Positions 8,716-18,119 of a stretch of 64,000 bases of DNA are shown piece by piece. Position numbers and translations under genes: made by a program. Below the pieces are notes generated by a model. It searched no databases. It was not told the DNA's origin and was given only the letters and a program-made list of their open reading frames with translations. Numbering within the stretch: position 1 is the first letter of the stretch; each line of letters begins with the position of its first letter. The DNA is taken from the NCBI RefSeq assembly GCF_020804225.1, contig NZ_WJBI01000020.1, forward strand, positions 1-64,000, written 5' to 3'. Source of the stretch: Methanosarcina sp. DH2 (lineage in GTDB: Archaea; Halobacteriota; Methanosarcinia; Methanosarcinales; Methanosarcinaceae).

Positions 8716-9069
8716 TCACGGGAAAAGAGCCTGTGTGTAGGTTTCGTACAACTGCCCGGTATAGATCAGCGTCATCCCGACACGCCATGATCCTGGTGGT
8801 GCAACGTTGATGCAATAATTAAATGGTTCACTTAAGACATTGGCAAACTTATCCTGACCTTGCCATACATGATTCAGGCCTGCCAGATCAGTGGCATAAA
8901 TAAAGAAAGTGGTGCTTGTAGTTGAAAATGCAAAGACCTCTTCGCCGGGATTTATGTTTAACCACCCCATTACGTGCCAGTCACCATTTCCTCTGCATAA
9001 ACCCGGATCGAAGTACGCAACAACAACTGCCACTTTTGCAATATAGTTATTACGAATATTAACATTCAT
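8716..9069 (-). CDS. DUF1036-like small protein
   Basis: 117 residues. The pattern YIAKVAVVVAYFD, GDWHVMGWLNINPGEEV, FFIYATD, HVWQGQ and an F-x-Y/I-x-x-C end fits the DUF1036 family: a beta-rich domain with a conserved G-W-x-x-I-x-P-G motif and a Y-A-x-D motif. Function is unknown; members are often secreted or phage-related, but this copy has no signal peptide. A strong GGGGAGAG ribosome binding site precedes the ATG at 9069, on the side of a long AT-rich upstream region. Confidence 0.6.
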   Translation of the reverse strand: MNVNIRNNYIAKVAVVVAYFDPGLCRGNGDWHVMGWLNINPGEEVFAFSTTSTTFFIYATDLAGLNHVWQGQDKFANVLSEPFNYCINVAPPGSWRVGMTLIYTGQLYETYTQALFP

Positions 9070-9254
9070 TGTCTCTCTCCCCTAATGATACTTGTCGAGC
9101 ATCGGTCATTTTTTTTCTGTTGGGTTATAGTTTACCCTTTTATAATCAAATTTTATTTAAATACATTTTATACATCAATTATTATAAAAACTGTTGATTT
9201 TAATATAAAAATAGCAGAAAAATAAATTCTGAGTAAAGGTAGTAACCAAAGTAG

Positions 9255-9929
9255 TGATGCCTGGCAGCTTAGATACCCTCAAAGCTGACCGGGGCTGACG
9301 GAAAAGGCATCAGGGATCTTATAGGAATAGAGGGGAATTAGCCTGTAAGTACTGGAACGAGTTTTCAAAGGCTATTCCAAAGGAATATGTTTTTTGTTCC
9401 AGGATAGATCAGTACAGAAGATCTGCAGGACCTGGGTATATGGTGAACACCATGCTGAATTATGGCTATTCTCTGCTTGAATCCGAATGCCTTAGAGCCG
9501 TTAATTCTGTGGGTCTGGAGCTCATGTAGGGTTCTTGTATGAAATGACCCCAAGCAAAAACAGCTTAGCCTATGACTTTCAGGAATCTTTCAGGAATCTT
9601 TCAGGTTCCCTGTAGATCTGTCTGTTATCGGCCTGGTTGAAAGTGGGGTTATGGAAACTAAGGATTTCCTAAGGACAGAAAATTACAATCTCAGGCTAAA
9701 GCCTACAGGAGTCAGGAAGATTGTTAATGAGTTTTCCAATACGCTGAATAAAAAGGTAAGTTATCAGGGAAAAGAAAGTACCTGGAGTTATGTTATTTTT
9801 CTGAAGGTAAAGGGGTTAGCCCATTACCTCACAAGCAAAAAGGAAAAACTGGATTTTGTTAAGCCTGAGTATGAGATTGAGAGAATTGATTCCTATGACA
9901 TAAGGCAAAAGATGTATGTGAATTTTTAG
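9255..9929 (+). pseudogene. cas1: Decayed casposon-type cas1
   Basis: Broken frames align with the intact casposase at 16893-18119. Examples are KYWNEFSKAIPKEYVFCSRI followed by DQYRR, NTMLNYGYSLLESECLR, and (9651-9929) TENYNLRLKPTG, VNEFSNTLNKKV and KGLAHYLTSKKEKLDFV. Several stops and frameshifts interrupt it, the region around the catalytic His is damaged, and the C-terminal helix-turn-helix is missing. The copy stops at an IS630 remnant. I take it as the fossil of an earlier casposon; a CRISPR-type cas1 is less likely given the close match to the casposase. Confidence 0.8.
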
Positions 9930-10250
9930 AAAGAATAAAAGAAGAAAATGAGTATGATCCTATAGTTGTACTGGATAACTCAAAAACATATAATGCAGAT
10001 ATTACAGTCAGAAAGGCAGAACAATTGGATATAATATTTGTATTCCTGCCACCATATCATCTGACTTAAACCCAATTGAATTTATATGGAAAAATGTCAG
10101 GAAGAAAATTTTAAAAGAATTCATTGAATCGGTTACGCAACCCGGAAAATTGATTAAAAAGGAATATACCAAGTTAGCTAAATTAAAATCTTTTGCTAAC
10201 AATTGGATTAAATTATTTGATGAACAAATTAAAAGTGCAATTAATTCATG
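9922..10250 (+). pseudogene. IS630-family transposase, 3' fragment with frameshift
   Basis: The frame starting FLERIKEENEYDPIVVLDNS and ending FVFLPPYH carries the middle DDE motif region (VLDNS). A one-base shift is then needed to read SDLNPIEFIWKNVRKK through to KSAINS and a stop at 10250. PPYxxDLNPIExxW is the hallmark of IS630/Tc1-mariner transposases. Only the C-terminal third remains, fused to the cas1 fossil. From 10251 to 10599 I see no gene. Confidence 0.75.
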
Positions 10251-10599
10251 AGTTGACTATAATCTGACTTTATAGAAAAGAACTAATTTTATTAGGACAA
10301 CTTCCTAAAAAACAGTGATGTGGATATTTTTCAGTAGCGTACATTTTTTGTTCTTGTATACATGGAATATTAATAGTTTAAATTAATAATTAATATGAAA
10401 GGCTTTTATATTTTTGTTATAATATGCTTAAGTGTGGGGAAGGATAATATGGGACTGCTAAGTGATTTTTTTCAACTTTCTTGAGCTTCTGTCAAGTCTA
10501 TGGAAGCTAAAGAATTTTTTCAGCTACAGTTGAACCTGTAAATGACCAGCCCCCGTAGGCTTGAAAATACAGTAAATTGTATGAAGAGGTGAAATCTTA

Positions 10600-10773
10600 A
10601 TGAGCCACCAATTTACTCCAAAAAGGAAAGGTCAGAAACCAAAATTCGATCATGAAAAAATCGAAGAACTCCTTAAAGCAGGTGAGAAACCCCTTAAGAT
10701 TATGCTTCTGTTAGGCTGTTCTTATGGGGTTTTACGGTATGTACGAAAGAAAAAGGGAAGAAAGAAAGTATAA
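10600..10773 (+). CDS. Small putative helix-turn-helix protein (57 aa)
   Basis: The ATG at 10600 follows an excellent GAGGTGAAA site (10585-10593). The 57 codons give a basic N-terminus (KRKGQKPKFDHEKIEELL), a helix-turn-helix-like core (LKIMLLLGCSYGVLRYV) and a lysine-rich end. The pattern resembles resolvase-type or IS-associated HTH domains. DNA binding is inferred. Confidence 0.55.
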   Translation: MSHQFTPKRKGQKPKFDHEKIEELLKAGEKPLKIMLLLGCSYGVLRYVRKKKGRKKV

Positions 10774-10893
10774 TTTTAAAAAGATATCATTTATATTCGG
10801 TTAAGATACGATCTGTAAGAAATGTGTTGCTTTTAATGCATTTTCCTGTTAACCTATTATTATTAAGTTTATTGAGTCGTTGGGGTGAAAAAT

Positions 10894-11202
10894 ATGACTA
10901 AAAGACTATTTGCAATCGCTTGTACCTTCTTATTCATAATAGGTCATATGTTCAAGCGAAGGAAACATATGCAAAAATCTCTTGTCTGGAGAGGGTTTCT
11001 AAGCGAATCTATGTTGGTAGACGACTATAGAAATCTATCGCTTTTCAAGAAATTGGTTTTTTGGGTGTATTATCCTTTCTCTTATGCTAAATTTTTATGG
11101 GTTGTTGTATGGGATCGTATTGACAGATTATGCTTTAGAGATTCAAGAGCAAAATATACTAAAACAAGGATGGAATACCAAAAATCCTGTAAAATACAAT
11201 AA
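10894..11202 (+). CDS. Hypothetical membrane-associated protein (102 aa)
   Basis: GGGGTGA at 10882-10888 places the start at the ATG at 10894. One N-terminal hydrophobic helix (LFAIACTFLFIIGHMF) precedes a basic stretch, and a second aromatic hydrophobic segment (LVFWVYYPFSYAKFLWVVVW) lies in the middle. The C-terminus is basic. No family is recognised. Confidence 0.5.
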   Translation: MTKRLFAIACTFLFIIGHMFKRRKHMQKSLVWRGFLSESMLVDDYRNLSLFKKLVFWVYYPFSYAKFLWVVVWDRIDRLCFRDSRAKYTKTRMEYQKSCKIQ

Positions 11203-11220
11203 TATGAAAAGTTATTAGTT

Positions 11221-11328
11221 ATGCTGAAAAAATTACTACTTTCTGGTTTTATTTATTCATCAGAAAGAATGAGACTTTTTATAAAAGATTCTTGTAATTA
11301 TAAATGTTTTTTTTGTTATTCTTGTTAG
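11221..11328 (+). pseudogene. N-terminal stub of a radical SAM protein
   Basis: 35 codons from an ATG end in MRLFIKDSCNYKCFFC, YSC and then a stop. The C-x3-C-x2-C spacing within D-x-C-N-x-x-C-x-x-C is the 4Fe-4S site of radical SAM enzymes. No continuation is visible downstream, so this is a truncated gene. Confidence 0.45.
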
Positions 11329-11413
11329 GGCAACTTTATGAAAAACAGGGATTGTGCATGACCCTTAAACATGCGTTGCGTTTTTTTGACTTACCTATAA
11401 CCCATGAATTTGG

Positions 11414-11444
11414 TGCGAGGGGTGGAATTCGGACTACAAAATCC
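11414..11444 (-). pseudogene. Degenerate tRNA-Leu 3' end (attachment-site remnant)
   Basis: TGCGAGGGGTGG here matches the 3' acceptor/T-arm region of the tRNA-Leu fragment at 24763-24819 in the same orientation, followed by a partly matching ATTCG ... AAATCC. A weaker match (GAATTCGGACCTGCGAATTC) lies at about 12052-12071. Both may mark old integration events. From 11451 to 12192 there is otherwise only a doubtful 66-codon frame at 11850-12050. Confidence 0.4.
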
Positions 11445-12192
11445 GTCTTATCACTATCTATCCCGGCATAATATCATCGCTTTGGCTGTGTCAGTTGTAT
11501 TTATCTTTATCTTTATGAATTTGTTATATATAAGTGGAATAAAAAGAACGAGGAGAATAGATTATTAGTAGAGTTCACTCTAAACTAAAATTTGCTTCTT
11601 AATTAATCCCTTTTCTAATTAAATCATTAAATAAAATAATTTAGCGCCTTCTACTATCGGCAATAATGACAGATATCAAGAATTACGTTCATCTTTTATT
11701 GAGTAAAAATCTAATGAATGGCAAATTTGTTGACAAGACTGTTGGCCACATTAAGACAATTACATTGACGCCAATTCTCAGCACATTAATCCCGGTCTAG
11801 TTCCTCCTATGAATGGCACTTGAGGCTAAATTGAAAATACTTAAAAATAATGCAATATTCCATAAATTCAGAATATAATCATGAAATAAATGGAAATGAA
11901 TCAGTTTATGACTCCTTATTGGTATCAAAAGAGAAGTTAATTTTGTCTATGGCATTTACAAAAAATAATGGCTGTACAAAAATTTTGCATTACTACACAA
12001 AAAATTCGAGTTACCAGTACCATATCCCTTTTAAAAAATTAGATGGATAGAATTCGGACCTGCGAATTCCTTTAATAAAACCTTAATCCAATCATGTTCG
12101 GCCTGGCAAATAACCCTCGCATAATCTGTTCGTAAGTGCTTTTTAAGTAATTGAAATAAGATACAGCCTTTTGAATAATTTCCCAAAATTTG

Positions 12193-12305
12193 TACTGTAC
12201 TCTTGAAAGTTAAGCGGAGTTTACCTGTTACCCCTAATTCATTCTTATCTCGGGTTGCTGTAATGAATGTACTCGTAAAAGTTAAGCGGAGTTTATCTGT
12301 TATCC
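12193..12305. repeat. Imperfect direct repeat of about 35 bp
   Basis: GTACTCTTGAAAGTTAAGCG with its continuation (12196-12232) recurs as GTACTCGTAAAAGTTAAGCG (12268-12304), with period about 72 bp. The segment is also an open frame (12203-12406), but that frame has no start signal. Possibly the relic of a duplicated regulatory or coding segment. Confidence 0.6.
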
Positions 12306-12508
12306 AGAAAAAAATAGAAAAATATGAGAGAGCTTTTGATAGTATGATAGTATATTTAAATTTTCCAAACAGGATATATATGCCAGAATTGATTTGGGTA
12401 CTTTGAGTAATTATGGGACTGTATGAACTTGAGATACAAAATCAAGCACGATTGAACATGGGCAAAGATCGAAAATGAATTATTTGGATAGGAGCACGTA
12501 ATTAAGGA

Positions 12509-13003
12509 GTTGGGCTTATTAACAATGTAAACGAGCAAGAACTTGATGTTAGATTAATTCAGAAAAACGAAAAAAATATAGAGACAATATTTAAAATTGA
12601 TTCTGATGCATTCAATGAGAATTTACTTAGTAACTGGTCATTGGTACCTTTTATCCGATTTGGACACGTTTTCGGTCTCTTTACCTGTAATTCCTTGAAA
12701 GGTTTTGCTATATTTATGAGAGCATGGGATAATCCAGAAATTGCTTATCTGGTGGAGATAGCAATAGAAGGAGAAAGTCAAGGAAAAGGACACGGATACC
12801 ATCTTATGTTACAATCCCTATTACATCTGAAAAATGACGGAATCTCTACCGTTGTTTTAACTGTTGATCCGGACAATTCGCGGGCCCGGCATATTTATTG
12901 TGATAAATTTGGATTTGAATTTATAGAATACCGCAAAAATGAATATGGACAGGGGCGCGACAGATTGTTCCTGAGATTAGACCTGGAGAAATGGACTCAG
13001 TAA
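12509..13003 (+). CDS. GNAT-family N-acetyltransferase, start codon unclear
   Basis: The frame opens after a stop at 12506 and covers a full GNAT domain: strand 1 LDVRLIQKNE, AIFMRAWDNPEIAYLVEIAI, acetyl-CoA loop ESQGKGHGYHLM, VVLTVDPDNSRARHIYCDKFGFEF and a C-terminal strand. Q-x-x-G-x-G/H is the acetyl-CoA pyrophosphate-binding motif, and the fold resembles RimI-type enzymes. There is no ATG, GTG or TTG in the first 40 codons. AAGGAG at 12504 would fit an ATT start at 12518. Either a rare start is used or the start has been lost. Confidence 0.6.
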   Translation, partial: VGLINNVNEQELDVRLIQKNEKNIETIFKIDSDAFNENLLSNWSLVPFIRFGHVFGLFTCNSLKGFAIFMRAWDNPEIAYLVEIAIEGESQGKGHGYHLMLQSLLHLKNDGISTVVLTVDPDNSRARHIYCDKFGFEFIEYRKNEYGQGRDRLFLRLDLEKWTQ

Positions 13004-13302
13004 TCTCTAATTTTCCTCCAGAAAACAGGATAGTTATCAAAACCATTAACCAAAACTACTAACGATCGGTCAATTGAGACTTCACAGAACCGAAACAGTT
13101 AAGATTTAAATACAAATGTGTAAGAATAAAAGGATTTTCGAAGGAAAGGAGGAAAAAGATTTTTAGTTTAAAAATAGACCTCCAAGAGAAGCAGGAATTA
13201 CTTAACCAATTTTTACTTTAAAAAAACTGCTTACCTTCAGTTGTCCAAAATAGTTGTTCAAAATATCAACTGTGTAGATATATATTCTCAGAATAGAGTT
13301 AA

Positions 13303-13316
13303 CAAAAACAGATGCG
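13303..13316. repeat. Casposon target-site duplication, left copy
   Basis: CAAAAACAGATGCG directly abuts the left terminal repeat and recurs exactly at 24753-24766 next to the right terminal repeat. The 14-bp length matches what is known for casposons. The right-hand copy overlaps the 3' end of a tRNA-Leu fragment. Confidence 0.9.
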
Positions 13317-13394
13317 GGGATATAGGTATCTCGAATTTTTTGTACGCTTTTGCATGAGTTATGCACAACCTCTTATTTTGGAAAGTTGCCTCAA
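13317..13394 (+). repeat. Casposon left terminal inverted repeat
   Basis: The outer 54 bp (13317-13370, starting GGGATATAGGTATCTCG) are matched by the reverse complement of 24699-24752 with one A/G difference. A further 24 bp match imperfectly and both ends share GCCTCAA at the inner limit. The high identity suggests recent activity. Confidence 0.93.
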
Positions 13395-14045
13395 ATAAAA
13401 AGTAATTTTTGTTTTCTACAATGCATATCTAAAATGTCAAATTCTTCTTTTCTATTCTGCAATACCCAAGACTCTATTATTAAAAAATAGTCAACCTGTA
13501 GTATACACAGGAACTATTAATTTTAGAGGATATTTTCTCATAAGTATAATAATTAGATCAACATGTGACAAAACAAATCTGTAAAACATTACACATAATT
13601 TATATAACAAGAGATCAACCTTTTACAAAGGTTTCAATGAAAACATTCCAGGAAATTCAAGCAAAAATAGACAGAAGAAAGAGATTAACATATAATACAT
13701 TAAGTCTGACAATTCTCTAAAATTCCCTTATGATTGGTATATAAGAGTAAAAAACCTCTTATATGAATTTTAACAAACTGATTTTAAAAATAATAATTTT
13801 GATTCAAATAGCTGCAGATTGATAGGACGATTAATTTTTTTAACAAATAAAATGGATATAGTTTAATACACTTTAAGATTTGCAGGAAAAAAAGGAAGAT
13901 TAATGCTTATTTTAAAAACCGATAACAAACAAAATCAGACAAAACTCTCTAAATTCAAAAATCATATAGAGAATCTTACAGTATGTATAAAAACAGTGTA
14001 TTAAACTAGAGAAACTTTCTAAAAGGCTATAAAAAAGAGCTTTGC
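13395..14045. other. AT-rich casposon left-end region without recognised genes
   Basis: About 650 bp of AT-rich DNA between the left terminal repeat and the first cargo gene. I see no open frame with a credible start and no clear repeats. The upstream segment 13004-13302, outside the casposon, is similarly empty. Confidence 0.5.
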
Positions 14046-14819
14046 ATGTACGAGACCATACTTAATCCTAACACAGAGAAGTATAAACTTCTAAGACTCA
14101 AAAAAAGCGATATCCTTGAGCTCTTTAGTATATTTCATGAAACATATTCTTTGAAGATAGACAATACTTCTTTTTGTGTGGATATGACAATAAAAACATC
14201 CATTGGAGAGCATAGGAAAATCAAAACGAAAGAAGGACTTGAAAAAATTTTAAATGAACATAATGATGTAAAAAGTATTTCCATTACTATTCTAATGTAC
14301 GACATAAATAATAAAGAAAGAACTTTAAAAGAAAAAGGCTTTTTCGAAGTAACATGCATTGGAAAGTTTGAGCTTAATCAGACTGAGGCAAAGCTTGGTA
14401 TTACAAGAGAGTATTATCCAACATTGGCTGCGGGTATGCAGTCACGTGTAAATAATTTATTGAGGAAAAGAGAAAGTTATTTAAATTACTTTTTTGGATG
14501 GTCAGCTGTAAGTTTCATTGGTTTATTTATCTTATTGATTGAGTATTTCTTTTTGATTTATAAACAGTTACATGGTGTTGAATCACTTATACTTCAAATT
14601 GCTTTGCTGGGATTTCTAGGAGTTTACTTTATTGGGCTAAAAAATAAGGTATATAGAGAAATGCATGTAAGATTTGATTCTCCTGAATATAATGATCAGA
14701 TAAATGAGTTTTTTTTATGGATTAGTGCTCAGATAAAAGCAAATCTGGTCCCTTTTTTATTTGGAATGTTTTCAACCTTAATAACAACATACATTGCTTA
14801 TAGATTGAAATGGATATGA
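14046..14819 (+). CDS. Hypothetical membrane protein (casposon cargo)
   Basis: 257 residues. A soluble N-terminal half of about 150 residues with mixed alpha/beta character (VDMTIKTSIGEHRKIKTKEG) is followed by two adjacent membrane helices (FFGWSAVSFIGLFILLIEYF and LILQIALLGFLGVYFIG). A cytosol-like loop and a third helix near the C-terminus (LVPFLFGMFSTLITTYIAY) complete it. No family is recognised. A soluble sensor-like domain joined to membrane helices would suit a defence or signalling role, but this is speculation. Confidence 0.65.
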   Translation: MYETILNPNTEKYKLLRLKKSDILELFSIFHETYSLKIDNTSFCVDMTIKTSIGEHRKIKTKEGLEKILNEHNDVKSISITILMYDINNKERTLKEKGFFEVTCIGKFELNQTEAKLGITREYYPTLAAGMQSRVNNLLRKRESYLNYFFGWSAVSFIGLFILLIEYFFLIYKQLHGVESLILQIALLGFLGVYFIGLKNKVYREMHVRFDSPEYNDQINEFFLWISAQIKANLVPFLFGMFSTLITTYIAYRLKWI

Positions 14820-15094
14820 GTTCTATGTATTACTATTGTGTTGAGATTAATTGGTAAAATCTACTATTTTTTTATTTGCGCTGTTACTCTTCGAAGGAAG
14901 TAAGAATATTCTTATATTATATAGAGCGATTATAATTTCAAATACATAGGGTAAGAATTTTCATTTTTTAGTTCAATCTTCTTACCTGCAGCATCTTAGT
15001 CTTGCTGCAGCCTAGATCCATATCGAGAGACAGCAAAAATCTTGATGTTTTGACAAAACATAAGGATTTGTTACGTTTAGTTTTCAATGTCAAT

Positions 15095-15223
15095 ATGCAT
15101 AATAAAAAAACGCCTATATTTTTCTTTATGCTTTTTTGCATTTACATGGTTATCGGTCAATTATTGTATATTCCCATATACTATCAAACAGAGAAGTTCA
15201 TAAAAGCTTATTATGAAGATTAG
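15095..15223 (+). CDS. Very small membrane protein (42 aa)
   Basis: From the ATG at 15095 the frame reads MHNKKTPIFFFMLFCIYMV ... KAYYED: a single hydrophobic helix with a charged C-terminus. The frame is open from a TTG at 15002, but that part lacks start signals. It may be a small partner of the preceding membrane protein. No family is recognised. Confidence 0.35.
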   Translation: MHNKKTPIFFFMLFCIYMVIGQLLYIPIYYQTEKFIKAYYED

Positions 15224-15365
15224 TAAAAAACGATAGTTTTAGAAGGGTGAACTTATTTAGTATTTTGAGGATTATTTGGAAAATAGTAACAAATCGATAA
15301 GATAACTTTTATGAAGAGTTCGTTGAAAATCAATAGTTGATATCCTTTAAACCAGGTTTAAAAAC

Positions 15366-16373
15366 TTATACTTGAGGCATACAAAATACATACTTGCGAT
15401 TATCTAGATCTAGATCTTTTACTATATTGACCATTTCTTTGAACTTTCTGTATCTCTTATCTGTTTCTTGTCTGGAAATCCCTTTTTTCAACTGCCACTC
15501 TAAATCAAAAGCAAATGCATAGTCAATTGCTGAGAGTTTCTCTTTAGTATGCATATCAATCAATTGTATCCGAGATGTAGCTAAAAGTGCAATATAACTA
15601 TGATTTTCGTAGAAAGTAATTGAGTTTTCTTTTATGTTTTCGTTATAATAAGGCTTATACAATACATTAAATTGATCAAAAGAAATGTCAGCGCAATGTG
15701 ACAATTGAGGCCCAAATTTTAATTTATTCAAATAAACCTCACTTAATTCGGGTCCATTTATAAGATAATCAATTGTTGTACATTGCCACAACATATCGTA
15801 ATTAGGCCAAATATTCATGAAATCTTCAGTGTACTCTTTTGAAGTGATATATATTTCAACGACGTTAAATTTAGGAAAATCGCTTAAGCTAAAGTCGGAA
15901 GATGATAACGGCTCTCCTTTATAAATGAGATTTCCAAAATCAAAAATATTATCATGTTCCTTTTTTTTATATATCTTTTTGTTACCCTCTTTCACTTCTA
16001 ATTTGCATAGCGGTAGAGGAAAGCAGGTATCTAGTTTAATGTCTATTATCTTTGAAGAGATGTTTCTATATTTTGAAGAATTGTTTTTACATAAACAGAC
16101 ATCGGATTTGTTATCTAGGTATTTTATGTGAACAATTGGATCCTGATCCTTCTTTTGGGCAATTAAATCCTTCTTTTTTGACGAATGATACGTTATTTCA
16201 GCTTTAGATTTAATAGAATCAATAATCTGTGGTGTTTTTTGCCCTAACTCCCATGATTTAGCTAAAAAATTGTTTCCGAGTAAACTGAATTTAAATTCAG
16301 GATATTCTCCTTTACATAATGGAACTATTCTACAAATATCTACACCATTATCAATGATGGCAATATTTTTCAT
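15366..16373 (-). CDS. Hypothetical protein (casposon cargo, 335 aa)
   Basis: A soluble protein beginning MKNIAIIDNGVDICRIVPL, with no membrane segment. It has several Cys in the N-terminal half (VCLCKNN) and a conserved-looking C-terminal half (FAFDLEWQLKKGISRQETDKR). AIIDNGVD at the start recalls the first aspartate strand of subtilisin-like folds, but the later His and Ser motifs are not evident, so I do not claim a protease. It faces away from cas1, and its AT-rich codon use resembles the other cargo. Confidence 0.6.
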   Translation of the reverse strand: MKNIAIIDNGVDICRIVPLCKGEYPEFKFSLLGNNFLAKSWELGQKTPQIIDSIKSKAEITYHSSKKKDLIAQKKDQDPIVHIKYLDNKSDVCLCKNNSSKYRNISSKIIDIKLDTCFPLPLCKLEVKEGNKKIYKKKEHDNIFDFGNLIYKGEPLSSSDFSLSDFPKFNVVEIYITSKEYTEDFMNIWPNYDMLWQCTTIDYLINGPELSEVYLNKLKFGPQLSHCADISFDQFNVLYKPYYNENIKENSITFYENHSYIALLATSRIQLIDMHTKEKLSAIDYAFAFDLEWQLKKGISRQETDKRYRKFKEMVNIVKDLDLDNRKYVFCMPQV

Positions 16374-16558
16374 ACTTTAAATTATTATGTAATATATATT
16401 GAAGTTTGGGGATACTTGTTGGTCATGGTGCAAAAATAATATTTTATCAGTTTGAAAGATATTAGATTAAATTGAAAACACAGGACTTCACTAGATCTTA
16501 CACCATGTGTTTATCCTTGGTAACAGGTAAAAGTTTCATATTAAATTATTTTTTCTTC

Positions 16559-16729
16559 AAGAATAAGCAACCCTGCACTTATAACTACATGTTTCTTTTC
16601 TGGAATTCGAAGTCTTGAAAGGCTGATTGCAGTTTTTACACAACTTCTTAATCAGAGCTCCCCCTCTTCCTTGTGTATGCTTTTCCTGACTTCCTTGTTG
16701 GCTTTTCTTAGGGCTTGTGTATAAAACCT
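16559..16729 (-). pseudogene. Possible small zinc-finger frame, no start codon
   Basis: Between the cargo gene and cas1, a minus-strand frame reads KKLCKNCNQPFKTSNS and ETCSYKCRVAYS to a stop at 16559. C-x2-C-x14-C-x3-C is a plausible zinc-binding arrangement. The frame opens only 56 codons with no usable start, and upstream sequence (to 16880) reads as protein-like pieces in different frames, so it is probably a decayed gene. Confidence 0.3.
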
Positions 16730-16892
16730 ATCACCTTCTCTTCTTGGACTATATGCTCCTCTCCTAGGCTGCTGACGAGTTCATTTTCTCTTCCTTGTGC
16801 TCTTTCTCTTGCTTCTGTGTGCTTCACTAAGCTTGCCTATCTGCTCTTCCTTTCTGCTATCTGTTCATAGAGTGCCTATAAATAAACCGACT

Positions 16893-18119
16893 TTAGGGGT
16901 TAACCTGACCCTCCTGAACCAAGTGTTCCCAAGCCCTAACCCTCTCTAAAACATGGCTGTTAAGACTAAATGGCTTATCGCTTTTTGCGTTTTGCTTCAT
17001 GTAATGCAGAGTCCCCTTAGAAAACCCCAACTTTTTCCAATCATAATAAGAAATACTCAGGATCTTTTGCCTTATTTCGTAGGAATCAACCCTTTGACCT
17101 CCAAACTCAGGGTTAACAAAATCAAGTTCTTTTGTTTTCCCTGCCAGGTAGTGAGCTAACCCCCTGACCTTTAAGAGCAGGGTAGGCCCCCAAGAGGTCT
17201 GTTTATCCCCATAACCTACGGCCTGGTTCAGCATGTTAGAGAACTCATTAACTACTTTCTTGGCCCCTGAACCCCTTAACCTCAGGTTGTAATTCTCAGT
17301 TGTGATAAAGTCTTTCTTATCAATTGTACCACTTTCTACCAGGTTAATAACTGCTAGGTCCACAAGGAACCTGAAAGGCTCCTGAAGGTCATAAGCTAAA
17401 CTGTTCTTGCTAGGGTTCATCTCGTGCAGAAAACCCACATGAGGGTCTAACCCCACAGTGTTTATGACCCTTAGACACTCAGATTCAAGCAGAGCGTACC
17501 CATAATTCAGCATTGTGTTAACCCTATCCCCTGAACCCATAGGCCGCCTGTACTGGTCTATTCTAGAACAAAAATCATATTTTTTAGGGATGGCTTTTGA
17601 AAACTCATTCCAGTATTTCCAGGCCAAACCTCCCTCAACCCCCATAACCTCTCTAATGGTTCTGGCCTCTTCTAATTTTTTGAGTTCATCTGAAACATCA
17701 AAATTGATTTCTGGATATCTTAGTTTAAGATAATCAAGAACCACCTGAGATTTATTAAACTTGGCCTCAATAAACTTTTTTGCAATCTCAAGCCTTTTTT
17801 CCTGATCTTCAAAAGCATGATATTGAGCAAACTTTGTTTTTACATTGGTACTTTCAGGAGGAAGCATTGTTGTTAAGAGTTTGCCATCCCAATTAAGGAT
17901 AGAAATCTGGACATTGTGTTTAATCAACCATCTAATAGCATCCAGGGTTATGTTTCCGCTTCTTCCATAAATGACAATGCTATCAATATCTATTCTTTTT
18001 GGAAAGAAAACGTATTTCTGAGGTTCATCCTCTATCAAGGAACCTCCTTCTTTAATGTGAAGTTTACCCCCCTCAACATGCATATCTATACCATACCCAG
18101 CCAATAACAGAAGTTTCAT
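16893..18119 (-). CDS. cas1: Cas1 integrase of the casposon (casposase)
   Basis: 408 residues. An N-terminal beta domain (MKLLLLAGYGIDMHVEGG ... IVIYGRSGNITLDAIRWL) is followed by the all-helical Cas1 catalytic domain. The expected metal ligands are present: E162 (GVEGG), H232 (FLHEMNPS) and E247 (DLQEPFR). Unlike CRISPR Cas1, it has a C-terminal extension of about 70 residues (KKLGFSKGTLHYMKQNAKS) that looks like a helix-turn-helix, as in casposases. Its start overlaps the stop of the upstream gene (18116). It should catalyse staggered integration giving the 14-bp duplication. Confidence 0.95.
   Translation of the reverse strand: MKLLLLAGYGIDMHVEGGKLHIKEGGSLIEDEPQKYVFFPKRIDIDSIVIYGRSGNITLDAIRWLIKHNVQISILNWDGKLLTTMLPPESTNVKTKFAQYHAFEDQEKRLEIAKKFIEAKFNKSQVVLDYLKLRYPEINFDVSDELKKLEEARTIREVMGVEGGLAWKYWNEFSKAIPKKYDFCSRIDQYRRPMGSGDRVNTMLNYGYALLESECLRVINTVGLDPHVGFLHEMNPSKNSLAYDLQEPFRFLVDLAVINLVESGTIDKKDFITTENYNLRLRGSGAKKVVNEFSNMLNQAVGYGDKQTSWGPTLLLKVRGLAHYLAGKTKELDFVNPEFGGQRVDSYEIRQKILSISYYDWKKLGFSKGTLHYMKQNAKSDKPFSLNSHVLERVRAWEHLVQEGQVNP

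Noticed and set aside
9255-9929. CRISPR-Cas adaptation module
   Set aside because: No cas2, cas4, leader or repeats lie nearby, and the fragments match the casposase at 16893 closely.
15366-16373. Subtilisin-like protease from the AIIDNGVD start
   Set aside because: The later His and Ser catalytic motifs of subtilases are not found, so the match is too weak.
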